Shown: positions 1-6,219 of the stretch, in pieces
How positions within the stretch are numbered: the stretch's first letter is position 1
How the letters are laid out: every line of letters begins with the position of its first letter
Origin: JAAYFT01 sp036562765
GTDB lineage: Bacteria > Bacillota > Clostridia > Tissierellales > Tissierellaceae
Assembly: GCA_036562765.1 (NCBI GenBank)
Contig: DATCJO010000083.1
Span: forward strand, 1 to 10,472
Direction of reading: 5' to 3'
Length of the DNA stretch: 10,472 nucleotides
The notes under the pieces: generated by a model
Seen by the model: only the letters and a program-made list of their open reading frames with translations
Database searches by the model: none
What the model was told of the DNA's origin: nothing
Program-made: the position numbers and the translations under genes

Positions 1-25
1 TTCGCTCTGTAAACTTAAATGAAAA

Positions 26-54
26 TTGAGGACTTCAATCCTCTGTGGTACAAT
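26..54 (+). promoter_or_regulatory. Transposase promoter inside the left IS end
   Basis: A -35 box TTGAGG (26-31) and a -10 box TACAAT (49-54) are separated by exactly 17 bases, matching a sigma-70/SigA promoter at 4/6 and 5/6 positions. Transcription would start near 61. This places the ATG at 19 upstream of the transcript and argues that the working transposase start is the ATG at 100. Confidence 0.65.
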
Positions 55-100
55 GTTTTTGCCAGAAAACAAATACCTCCCAGAAAGGATGAAGTCCTCA
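27..100 (+). promoter_or_regulatory. Read-through-silencing hairpin over the transposase start
   Basis: Bases 28-42 are complementary to 86-99: fourteen pairs with a single bulged A, and T27 can also pair with A100 of the start codon. The right arm covers the AAAGGA ribosome binding site (84-89) and reaches the ATG at 100. An RNA starting at the internal promoter (about 61) lacks the left arm and stays open. An RNA entering from outside the IS carries both arms and would hide the start. IS10 and IS50 are known to protect themselves from outside transcription in this way; its use here is inferred from the sequence. Confidence 0.55.
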
Positions 101-1131
101 TGCAAAAAATTGTACCAATTAAGTGCCCAAAATGCAATAATAAAGATTCTTTTTATCGCTATGGCAAAGATAGAGATGGTTATCAAAAATACCTTTGCCG
201 TAAATGTAATCACCAATTTGCTCCTGATAGACCAACGTCTAAAAAGGTGCCTAAATACCCCCGTTGCCCTGTTTGCGGTAAAGCAACATTTCTTCATCAC
301 GATTATGAATACTACTCTAATTACCGTTGTTGTGATAAAAAGTGCAATCATTCTATGTTTGTTCCTAAACCAAATAATATATTACCTGCATCTATGTCTA
401 AACTTGTTGGTAAGAATGATTTTAAACGTATGCGTTACCCAGTGCATATAATTATTACTGCTCTATCTATGTTTTACCTTGGCAAAAATTCTTTTAGAAA
501 TATTGCCTTAATACTTAGAGTAGCCCATAATGTTAAGATTTCTCATACTACCATTAGCAATTGGTGTAAAAAGTTTGCTCCATTCTTTAATAATCTCTCT
601 TTGGAACTTATACCAATGTTAGATTTTAATTCTGATGAATGGCATGCTGACGAAACAGTTATAAAAATTAATGGCCAAAAATATTATATTTGGTTTATCA
701 TAGATTCAGAAACCCGCTTTGTCTTAGGTTTTCATTTATCGCCTTATAGAGATTCTAGCCAAGCTTTTGCTTTGCTTAATTCTGTTAAAGATTTAGGTAC
801 TGTTAATGCCATAGTTAGCGATCGATATAGTGCTTATAAAGTACCAGTTAAATCTGTGCTAGGTAGTTCTGTTAAACATATTCGCGTTGAAAGCTTTAAA
901 GATGATGTTTCTAATAATTTAATAGAGTCTTTCCATCATCAATTTAAAGCTTGGTATAAGACTAAGCAAGGTTTTAATTCCTTTGAATCAGCCAACAACC
1001 TAATCAGCATGTTCATATTTTTCTATAATTTTGTTAGGCCTCATTCATCTCTTAATGGCTTAACGCCAGCTCAAGTTGCTGGATTAAATCTAACTGAAAG
1101 AGAGAAGAAAAAGTATCTTCTTGTAGCATAA
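100..1131 (+). CDS. DDE (DD34E) transposase with two N-terminal zinc ribbons, IS6/IS240-like
   Basis: This 343-residue protein would cut and rejoin the IS ends. Two zinc-binding segments come first: CPKC at 9-12 with C33/C36, and CPVC at 56-59 with CC/C at 77-82. A helix-turn-helix-like stretch follows (roughly 130-155, containing SHTTISNW). The catalytic RNase H-like core shows D184 (in WHADET), D241 (in SDRYSAY) and E276 (in NNLIESFH). The 34-residue D-E gap is the DD34E spacing of IS6-type enzymes. The C-terminal FYNFVRPHSSL motif is typical of integrase-fold transposases. An in-frame ATG at 19 exists, but it lies upstream of the predicted transcript start, and the extra 27 residues resemble no domain. 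ATG 100 follows AAAGGA. The reading frame is intact, so the element may be active. The exact IS family is less certain than the DDE call. Confidence 0.88.
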   Translation: MQKIVPIKCPKCNNKDSFYRYGKDRDGYQKYLCRKCNHQFAPDRPTSKKVPKYPRCPVCGKATFLHHDYEYYSNYRCCDKKCNHSMFVPKPNNILPASMSKLVGKNDFKRMRYPVHIIITALSMFYLGKNSFRNIALILRVAHNVKISHTTISNWCKKFAPFFNNLSLELIPMLDFNSDEWHADETVIKINGQKYYIWFIIDSETRFVLGFHLSPYRDSSQAFALLNSVKDLGTVNAIVSDRYSAYKVPVKSVLGSSVKHIRVESFKDDVSNNLIESFHHQFKAWYKTKQGFNSFESANNLISMFIFFYNFVRPHSSLNGLTPAQVAGLNLTEREKKKYLLVA

Positions 1132-1134
1132 ATT

Positions 1135-1278
1135 TTGCTTTAATTTCGCCAAAATATTTTTCAAATGTACGTCCTTGAGATTGTCAAGGGTGCGCGTTAG
1201 CGCGTTCATTTTACCCTTGACAATCTCAAGGCGGACTTTTATAATCGTCAAGGCGAAATTGAAAGTAATTTAAAGCAA
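1135..1278. repeat. Nested long inverted repeat in the 3' tail of the IS
   Basis: Between the transposase stop and the right IS end lies a three-layer palindrome. The outer arms are TTGCTTTAATTTCGCC (1135-1150) against GGCGAAATT (1252-1260) plus TTAAAGCAA (1270-1278), with a bulge. The middle arms are a perfect 18-base pair, 1173-1190 against 1214-1231. The inner layer is CGCG-TTAG-CGCG (1193-1204). Each middle arm is itself a small palindrome, CCTTGA-N5-TCAAGG, and a third TCAAGG sits at 1248-1253. There is no T-run directly behind the stem, so it is not a textbook terminator. It could insulate the element, bind transposase or form an RNA; the sequence does not decide. Confidence 0.8.
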
Positions 1279-1324
1279 TTCTATAAAACATTGTGCTATT
1301 TTTTCATGTTTAGTTTACAAAGCC

Positions 1325-1528
1325 AATTCACATTTATCTATTTACTTAAAATAGCAATATAACTATGCCATTTTCTTCAAACTCATAATGCAAGCCGCGT
1401 GTAATTGCTTATAATTATCAGTGGCTGTAATCTAAAATTTTTTGTTGATTAATCGCATTGATATTCAATTTTATAAAATTAATGAATAATTCAAGCTTGA
1501 CCCCATCTTCATCTATTCATATCCATTT
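1325..1528. other. Spacer with degraded coding traces
   Basis: No intact gene is visible here. Reading the minus strand in the frame of the lipoprotein-like remnant, codons remain mostly open between stops at 1517-1519 and 1418-1420, giving a 32-residue stretch that begins IDEDGVKLELFINF. This may be the rest of that gene after two stop mutations, or chance in AT-rich DNA. Nothing else is recognisable up to the right IS end. Confidence 0.35.
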
Positions 1529-1633
1529 TCATGTAGAAGAGTTCCATCCGGATAAGCAGTCACAACTGGAGCAAGAAACAAGTAAAACTATGGCAATTGT
1601 TAAACATATTCCTAGAAACCTCCTCTTCATCAT
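1529..1633 (-). pseudogene. Truncated lipoprotein-like N-terminus (34 codons)
   Basis: The ATG at 1633 (or the adjacent ATG at 1630) opens a peptide with a classic lipoprotein signal: charged MMKRR, a hydrophobic core LGICLTIAIVLL, then the lipobox LVSC with the cysteine at residue 21, followed by a small cysteine/serine-rich piece. A TGA at 1529-1531 stops it after 34 residues, too short for a mature lipoprotein. The same frame shows another stop at 1517 and then about 32 open codons, which suggests a decayed longer gene. It starts 18 bases after the preceding minus-strand gene ends, and the ribosome site (ATAGG) is weak. A genuine tiny lipoprotein is the alternative. What protein it came from is unknown. 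Confidence 0.45.
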
Positions 1634-1650
1634 ACACTACCTATAGGAAT

Positions 1651-2685
1651 CTACTTAGTTCTACTACAGCATCTAACAGTTTCCTCTGGTATTTCAATAA
1701 GCCTTGAAAATAGCTCTAGTTCCAATTTGCCACTGAAATCCTTGTCCACAGGGTGAAGCATACACTCTCTAACCTTATACCCGTTAATCCCTAATCCATT
1801 ACCTGAGATGAACCCAATTGATACTCCAGTATTACTGTGTACAGGTTCTGCTTCAAGATAATTCTTAGTCATAAAACGAAGTTGAGTATTGTCTTCCGTT
1901 TCATATTTTATGACTGCCATATTCTTACCTATAGGGCATAAGTTTTTCATTGCTCTTATGAAATGTTTAAGCATTTTCTTTCGCATTTTCTTATCTTCTA
2001 TATTCCTGGTACCCTTTAAAATTTCTTCATAGATATCATAGGAATAGATTTCATCTACATAAAAGCAGTATTCCTTTTTAAGCTCATCGTCATAATATGT
2101 AAATTTCGTTCAAATGGGCTGTTTGCCGAAGTTCATTTCAAAGGAGTACTGTATTGGGATTTCCAATGAACTTCTGTCAATGTGCAGTGCAACTGATAGG
2201 TCCTCTGTAGTATCTATATGTGGAACACTTTCATCTTCCCTCTGTTCATATTTAGCTATAAATATATTTCGAAGGTCTACATTATCCCATTCTTCAGGGA
2301 GCAGCCCCTTTTCAGCAAAATGCTGCAGTCGCATTATCCCTTCAATATTGCTCTCATAAACCGGGCTACAGCTGGAAGAGTCAAATGTTACAGTTTGTCC
2401 TTGTATTGCCATTCTTTTTATGTGTATATATTTATCCTTTCTGGTTCTTTCAATACTCTGTAAAAGCTTCTGACGATTAGTTCTATATCCTTCTATGTGT
2501 TCGCTTGGAGCAGAACTCTCCAAATCCAATTCATCATTTATATACATAATCCATAGGGCGCTTTTATCCTTTTCTATGGTAAAGCTTAACAACAATACAT
2601 CCATTCCTCGAATATTTGCCCACTGGTTAATAATGTATTCTTGTCTAGGCAATAACATCTGTTCTTTCACAAACTTTAATATCAT
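1651..2685 (-). pseudogene. Unrecognised ~344-residue protein interrupted by one in-frame TGA
   Basis: Two open stretches that look like separate genes share one reading frame. The first (from 2685) ends in FGKQPI at a TGA at 2110-2112. The same frame then continues without another stop through TKFTYYDDELKKEYCF and on to the end at 1651. The 41 codons between the TGA and the first downstream ATG (1986) have normal protein-like composition, so this is one gene of 345 codons with a single nonsense change, for example from CGA or TGG. I start it at ATG 2685, because the GTG at 2694 overlaps its own AAAGGGTGAG ribosome site. No signal peptide, membrane segment or known motif is visible; the protein looks soluble and cytoplasmic. 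I do not recognise the family. A sequencing error at 2110-2112 is the main alternative to true inactivation. Confidence 0.75.
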
Positions 2686-2781
2686 TTTACTCACCCTTTA
2701 TTTATATGCTAGCATTAATCCTGTCTATCATCTTGTAAACTGCTTAATCTAAAGCTTTGGTAATAATTCAAGCCTAATCCC

Positions 2782-3156
2782 TTACTGCAGTTTCCCTCCA
2801 CAAAATGGACAATAATTGAACTCTTTAGGCACATTAGTTCTGCAATTTGAGCAATACTTAAAGGGCAAATAATTGTCAACTCGTCTGAGATTCTCCATCT
2901 TGATTTCAATGTCAGGATTTTTCTCAAATTCCCTGCCAACTTCAGGATCCAGTTCATATAGACTACCGCAGCAGGAGGTTTTTGCAATATACCTAACATT
3001 CCACCTAAAAGTGGGTATGAAAAATATGTGCAAATATCTGTAGGTCTTATAGATTTCAAATCTGTCTAATCTCCCACAGGAGGGGCATATAATATTATTA
3101 TAATTTCCTATATGCTTCTCTTTGTCTTCTATACCAAAAAAAGCTACAAAAAACAT
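2782..3156 (-). CDS. Zinc-ribbon domain protein
   Basis: This 124-residue protein opens with MFFVAFFGIEDKEK, the usual start of a clostridial family of small zinc-ribbon proteins (zinc_ribbon_15 type). A first cysteine set, CPSCGR (24-29) with a CCG near 61-63, surrounds an aromatic stretch (YLHIFFIPTFRWNV). A C-terminal rubredoxin-like ribbon, CSNC...CPFCGGKL, closes it. Both probably bind zinc; the function of the family is unknown. I chose the ATG at 3156 over the in-frame GTG at 3165, because AAGGGTGG sits at the right distance from the ATG but overlaps the GTG, and because the family begins with MFF. It lies 96 bases upstream of the interrupted gene and may have been co-transcribed with it. 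Confidence 0.75.
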   Translation of the reverse strand: MFFVAFFGIEDKEKHIGNYNNIICPSCGRLDRFEIYKTYRYLHIFFIPTFRWNVRYIAKTSCCGSLYELDPEVGREFEKNPDIEIKMENLRRVDNYLPFKYCSNCRTNVPKEFNYCPFCGGKLQ

Positions 3157-3230
3157 ATGAGCCACCCTTCTTCCCAGTTTGTTTTGTATATTCTATATAT
3201 TAATATAGCATAAATATATCATTATTAACT

Positions 3231-3284
3231 AAAAAAATGGGAGCAGTTTCTCCGCTAATTATTAATTAGTTATGAAACAGCTCC
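3231..3284 (-). terminator. Intrinsic terminator of the two-domain GNAT gene
   Basis: On the minus strand GGAGCTGTTTC (3284-3274) pairs with GAAACTGCTCC (3250-3240) with one internal mismatch. A smaller CTAAT/ATTAG stem can form in the loop, and CATTTTTTTAG follows. It lies just past the stop of the gene ending at 3301, which also makes an uninterrupted transcript from that gene into the zinc-ribbon gene unlikely. Confidence 0.8.
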
Positions 3285-3300
3285 TTGCACTTTATCTATA

Positions 3301-4158
3301 TTAAATATTTAACATCATTTCGTACTGGTTTACGAAATTATCAAATCCTAGATTTTCAAGAAATTCAATACTACTAGTGCATCTATTATCAACATTGATA
3401 AAGCTTATATTTCCTGCCTCTGTATACTGTATTAGGATTTTCAAAATATTATGACCTATTCCTTTACAACGATAATCCTTGTGAACTGCCAGCTGAGGTA
3501 TAGTTCCCGTAACCCTGTCAATTATTCCATATCCTATGGTTTTACCATCAATTTCTGCAATAATCACTTCAAACAAATCAGAAACTGCCACAATGGAATC
3601 AACGGAATTTTGCCAGGAAGGTTCAAAACTCCAAAATGATTTAAATAGCTCCCAATCTATTTGCTCAATACTATATGACTGACATTTTATAGGTGTAGAA
3701 GGTGCTTCTCTAATAAGATTCTTATCAATTTTAAAACACAATAAATCCCTTGTAATAAAAAAACCCTGCTTCTTATAAAGATTAACTGCAGCCTCGTTAG
3801 ATTGAATTACTTCAAGTAAATAGTGTTCAATACTATTACCTCGCAGAAGACTCAGGACTTCACTAAACATTTTACTCGTAATTCCTTGTTTCCGATATTC
3901 AGGTATTACTCCTGTTCCACAATCATATACAGTAGTCTGGCCTCTCCAATTGCGTATACCATTTAGAATAAATCCTATTAGTTTGTCATCCTTAAATGCA
4001 CCTATGGAAAATTCAGGAGAATAACCTCTACTTTGCAACATAATCTTAAACTTCTCCAATGGTAAGTTCATTTTTACCTGATAATCTGAAAAAGCTTCTA
4101 TAAATGCAGCATGTAAAAGCTCTGTTCTGGTATCTTCCAGTGTTTTAAAATCCACCAT
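3301..4158 (-). CDS. Two-domain GNAT N-acetyltransferase
   Basis: This 285-residue protein carries two GNAT folds in tandem. GNAT enzymes move an acetyl group from acetyl-CoA to an amine. The first domain (about 1-145) has the pyrophosphate-binding motif V-IPEYRKQGI (84-93) and the late NEAAVNLYKKQGF motif (121-133). The second (about 160-285) has LAVHKDYRCKGIG (223-235) and SSIEFLENLGF near its end. Both acetyl-CoA loops look intact. The start is firm: AAGGAGG lies six bases before ATG 4158. A TATAAT upstream and a clear terminator behind suggest a single-gene transcript. Tandem GNATs of this type include mycothiol synthase-like and aminoglycoside-modifying enzymes, but nothing here shows the substrate. 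Confidence 0.88.
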   Translation of the reverse strand: MVDFKTLEDTRTELLHAAFIEAFSDYQVKMNLPLEKFKIMLQSRGYSPEFSIGAFKDDKLIGFILNGIRNWRGQTTVYDCGTGVIPEYRKQGITSKMFSEVLSLLRGNSIEHYLLEVIQSNEAAVNLYKKQGFFITRDLLCFKIDKNLIREAPSTPIKCQSYSIEQIDWELFKSFWSFEPSWQNSVDSIVAVSDLFEVIIAEIDGKTIGYGIIDRVTGTIPQLAVHKDYRCKGIGHNILKILIQYTEAGNISFINVDNRCTSSIEFLENLGFDNFVNQYEMMLNI

Positions 4159-4188
4159 TGTAGTCCTCCTTCTTAATTAAGCCTTCAC

Positions 4189-4194
4189 ATTATA
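4189..4194 (-). promoter_or_regulatory. Possible -10 box for the two-domain GNAT gene
   Basis: A perfect TATAAT reads on the minus strand 30 bases upstream of ATG 4158, with the AAGGAGG site between. The region 16-18 bases further upstream has no good -35 box (best TTAGAG), so the call rests on the -10 alone. Confidence 0.35.
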
Positions 4195-4247
4195 CTACTT
4201 ACCTGCAACACCTCTAAGCTTAACTACAAAATAAGCCATATCTCAAC

Positions 4248-4712
4248 TCATTTAATACACTGTATCATTATCAAGCAAGGGTTTTTTTCTCCCCATAATT
4301 CTGGAAGGCACTCTAGCGGTCTAAACCCCATTGATAGATAAAATTTCCTTGTTCTTGCATAGTGAATATCAGGATGAGATTCATCAAGTGTCTTTACCTG
4401 CAAAAATTCATATCCATGCTCTTTAGCCCAGCATAAAGCCCTGCTGAACAAAGCCCTACCAATTCCCTGTCTATGGTAATGGGGTAATACCCCCATAACA
4501 TAGATTTCAGCTGTATATCGATTGTTTTCTTTCATTGAAATAAATCCTAAAGGTTTTGATTCATCCATTGCTGCAAAAAAAGGTAGATCAGCGCTCCTAT
4601 TTATATATTCTTCAGTGGCTTCAGGTATTCCAAACCAATCAGGAAGAGCTTTTAATATATGTGCAGATATTTCTCTTTTTTGCTCCTTATCATGTATCTC
4701 TTTTATAACCAT
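4248..4712 (-). CDS. GNAT family N-acetyltransferase
   Basis: This is a 154-residue single-domain GNAT. The acetyl-CoA loop is GVLPHYHRQGIGRALF (74-89), preceded by the usual beta strand (AEIYVM) and followed by a helix (SRALCWAKEHGYEFL). The late segment ARTRKFYLSMGFRPL carries the conserved tyrosine that normally serves as general acid. An open frame continues upstream to an ATG at 4760, but GGGAG lies at the right distance from ATG 4712, and residue 2 onward (VIKEI) matches a typical GNAT first strand. The gene lies 89 bases upstream of the two-domain GNAT with no clear terminator between them. The substrate is unknown. Confidence 0.87.
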   Translation of the reverse strand: MVIKEIHDKEQKREISAHILKALPDWFGIPEATEEYINRSADLPFFAAMDESKPLGFISMKENNRYTAEIYVMGVLPHYHRQGIGRALFSRALCWAKEHGYEFLQVKTLDESHPDIHYARTRKFYLSMGFRPLECLPELWGEKNPCLIMIQCIK

Positions 4713-4740
4713 ATATTCATCTCCCAATAAGTAAAATGTC

Positions 4741-4755
4741 ATTGTTTTAAACAAT
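4741..4755. promoter_or_regulatory. Palindrome upstream of the GNAT start, possible operator
   Basis: ATTGTTT-T-AAACAAT is a perfect odd-centred 15-base palindrome lying 29-43 bases upstream of ATG 4712, where a repressor site would sit. No regulator gene is nearby and AT-rich palindromes arise easily by chance. Confidence 0.3.
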
Positions 4756-4787
4756 AACATTAACCTTATATATCTGCATTTTTAGAG

Positions 4788-4832
4788 ATTTAGTACTTAA
4801 AGTTAAAGTTTAACTTTAAATATTTAGTACTT
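4788..4832. repeat. Palindrome flanked by an 11-base direct repeat
   Basis: ATTTAGTACTT occurs at 4788-4798 and again at 4822-4832, where it covers the last codons and stop of the adjacent GNAT gene. Between and slightly into them is a perfect palindrome with 11-base arms around one central base (4797-4807 and 4809-4819). There is no T-run, so it is a poor terminator. It may be the scar of a small insertion with target duplication. Confidence 0.5.
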
Positions 4833-5378
4833 CCAATCTTTTTTATAAAGTTCCATAAAGATCAAATCATGTGAAATTCCTTCTGGGTCTGTCCAATAAT
4901 CCAGTTCTATTTTAGTCTGTTTAAATCCAATCTTCTTATATAAAGATAAAGCTCTTAAGTTATCTGCTAAAGTATCTATTTCAATTTTTTGTAAACCAAA
5001 ATGATTATACAAATAATTCATAAATGTAATCAATGTATCCTGGCCATATCCTTTTCCTTGATATGATAATTCACATATTTTTATACCTATACCACACTTT
5101 TTCTGTGCTAAATCTAGCTGTCCATAGGCCAGCTCTCCGATTGGTCGTTCATCCTTAATATCTAAAACTACATATCTTCTGCTCTCCCTATAGGGATTTG
5201 GATCAGATATTTCCTTTGAAAAATCTTTAAGTAACTTATCTTCTGTAACTCCTAATCCTTTTTTGAAACCAACATCAGCCATTAATTCTCCATTATTCCA
5301 CCAGCTAACAAACTGTGGAACATCTTCTATAGTTATATCCCTTATTTTGATAAGCTTACCAGTTGCTATAATTCCCAT
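4824..5378 (-). CDS. RimL-like GNAT N-acetyltransferase, paralogue A
   Basis: This 184-residue protein belongs to the RimJ/RimL-type GNAT group (Acetyltransf_3-like). Visible signatures are the early WWNNG (26-30), GELAYG (81-86), the acetyl-CoA loop YQGKGYG (106-112) and the late NLRALSLYKKIGF segment. Start choice: AAAGGAGAG lies eight bases before ATG 5378. The upstream in-frame TTG and ATG overlap or crowd that site. The protein is clearly related to the next gene upstream (5625-6170), sharing WWN-x-G, GEL-x-YG and YQ-x-KGYG at equivalent positions, so the pair likely arose by duplication or joint acquisition. Members of this group acetylate ribosomal protein N-termini or drugs such as aminoglycosides; the substrate cannot be read from the sequence. 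Confidence 0.87.
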   Translation of the reverse strand: MGIIATGKLIKIRDITIEDVPQFVSWWNNGELMADVGFKKGLGVTEDKLLKDFSKEISDPNPYRESRRYVVLDIKDERPIGELAYGQLDLAQKKCGIGIKICELSYQGKGYGQDTLITFMNYLYNHFGLQKIEIDTLADNLRALSLYKKIGFKQTKIELDYWTDPEGISHDLIFMELYKKDWKY

Positions 5379-5424
5379 AAACATCTCTCCTTTCAATCAA
5401 CTTAATTAAACCTTAGCACCATAC

Positions 5425-5580
5425 CTATTCATTTAATTCTTTAACTCCCTTTAATGTTTCACCTGCTTTTATCGTTAACTCTTCAGCAGTATAATTTTCT
5501 TTTAAAATCCCATGCTTACCAGATAGTATTATTGATTGTTCTGGGACCCATCCTTCTCTAAAATAATTGGATTTGGATAA
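5425..5580 (-). pseudogene. Remnant of an SH3-like domain protein
   Basis: In one minus-strand frame, 51 codons between a TAA (5581-5583) and a TAG (5425-5427) read as protein: REGWVPEQSII, then ENYTAEELTIKAGETL and VKELNE. The GWVPEQ turn followed by YTA-EL-x-GE-x-L and KELN matches the repeat pattern of bacterial SH3-like proteins common in Firmicutes, where ELNGW-YWC normally follows. Here the expected tryptophan codon is TAG, WC appears two codons later, and then another stop. Start and N-terminal half are missing. It sits between the two paralogous RimL-like GNATs, so it probably marks an old gene boundary. Confidence 0.65.
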
Positions 5581-5624
5581 TTACTTTTATGTTCTTTGAT
5601 TAGTACATTTCGTTAAGTTGCTGC

Positions 5625-6170
5625 TTATCTATTATAGAATTCCTCTCTGTTTAATTCATAATAAACAGCAGTTCTCCATTTTCCAGTTTGATCTTTCCAT
5701 GCATTTTCTCTAACTCCAGTCTTACGAGCTCCAATCTTATTTTCATAAACATATTGAGCTCTTTTGTTTTCAAGCATTGTATCCCAAGCAATTTTATCTG
5801 TTGAACATTTTGAATTAATGGTTTCATCTGTAAAAAGGAACTCAAACAGCATCATGATGATTTTAGGACCATATCCTTTGTTTTGATAATTAAAGTCACA
5901 TATTTTCCATCCAGGATATGCGGTATTGTCATCTGCAATACCATAGCTCAATTCTCCTACAGGTTCGCCATCAATTTCAATAATACAAAGCTGGCTTAAT
6001 TTGCCTTCCCTACTTTTGATATTTTCTATAGTATTTTCCAGAGATTCCCCCAATCCATTAGGGAAACCTGCATGTTCCATAATTCTACCATCATTCCACC
6101 ACTTATTCAATTGAATGGCATCATCAACAGTAGCACTTCTAATCACAATATTATCCTTTTGTATTCTCAT
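5625..6170 (-). CDS. RimL-like GNAT N-acetyltransferase, paralogue B, with leader
   Basis: This is a 181-residue acetyltransferase of the same type as its neighbour at 4824-5378. It shows WWNDG (24-28), GELSYG (72-77), the acetyl-CoA loop YQNKGYG (95-101) and the late ENKRAQYVYENKIGA segment. GGAGG lies five bases before ATG 6170; the in-frame TTG at 6182 overlaps that site and is rejected. Upstream are a 15-codon leader peptide with its own ribosome site and two competing stems, one of which hides the GGAGG. The gene is therefore probably regulated at translation, as known for inducible resistance genes. An aminoglycoside or other drug substrate is plausible but unproven. It may also be co-transcribed with the protease gene upstream. 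Confidence 0.87.
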   Translation of the reverse strand: MRIQKDNIVIRSATVDDAIQLNKWWNDGRIMEHAGFPNGLGESLENTIENIKSREGKLSQLCIIEIDGEPVGELSYGIADDNTAYPGWKICDFNYQNKGYGPKIIMMLFEFLFTDETINSKCSTDKIAWDTMLENKRAQYVYENKIGARKTGVRENAWKDQTGKWRTAVYYELNREEFYNR

Positions 6171-6175
6171 ACTTA

Positions 6176-6198
6176 CCTCCAATAAAATTATTTAGAGG
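6176..6198 (-). promoter_or_regulatory. RBS-sequestering stem before the GNAT gene
   Basis: On the minus strand CCTCTAA (6198-6192) can pair with TTGGAGG (6182-6176), seven pairs including one G-U, around a nine-base loop. This buries the GGAGG ribosome site of the gene starting at 6170. It uses the same CCTCT bases as the leader stem at 6195-6219, so only one can form at a time. Confidence 0.5.
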
Positions 6199-6219
6199 GT
6201 TTATAGAGCGTGCACCCTC
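6195..6219 (-). promoter_or_regulatory. Alternative leader stem (anti-sequester)
   Basis: On the minus strand GAGGGT (6219-6214) pairs with ACCCTC (6200-6195), six mostly G-C pairs around a 13-base loop. The left arm lies in leader-peptide codons 10-12 and the right arm begins directly after the leader stop codon. Forming this stem frees the downstream GNAT ribosome site; a ribosome translating the leader would break it. Confidence 0.5.

Larger units (their letters stand above)
3..1324 (+). mobile_element. Insertion sequence, IS6/IS240-like, probably complete
   Basis: The two ends match as an inverted repeat: GCTCTGTAAACT at 4-15 and GCTTTGTAAACT read from 1323 back to 1312, one mismatch in 12. 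Looser similarity continues inward through an ATGAAAA on both sides (left 19-25, right 1307-1301). Between them lie one transposase gene, its promoter and a structured 3' tail. The total of about 1.32 kb is a normal IS size. The outermost base pair is a mismatch, so the exact ends are uncertain by one or two bases. The left flank is outside the window, so target-site duplication cannot be checked. Family assignment rests on the transposase. Confidence 0.8.

Noticed and set aside
19..99. Transposase start at ATG 19.
   Set aside because: The predicted promoter (-10 at 49-54) would start transcription downstream of it, and the extra 27 residues look like translated terminal repeat and promoter.
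1458..1646. A 62-codon plus-strand ORF.
   Set aside because: It starts with TTG without a ribosome site, and its residues match no family. It is antisense to the more convincing lipoprotein leader.
2110..2112. The in-frame TGA might encode selenocysteine.
   Set aside because: No convincing bacterial SECIS hairpin follows within the next 40 bases on the minus strand, and the context (FGKQPI then TKFTYY) resembles no selenoprotein motif.
1485..2773. The 12-base direct repeat AATAATTCAAGC at 1485-1496 and 2762-2773.
   Set aside because: It is short and AT-rich, with diverging flanks and no link to gene or IS ends; chance is sufficient.
3157..3165. GTG start at 3165 for the zinc-ribbon protein (likewise GTG 2694 for the interrupted gene).
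   Set aside because: In both cases the GTG lies inside the ribosome binding sequence, and an ATG nine bases downstream has correct spacing.
4802..4814. GTTAAAGTTTAAC as a terminator for the GNAT ending at 4824.
   Set aside because: The stem is almost purely A-T and has no following T-run on the minus strand.
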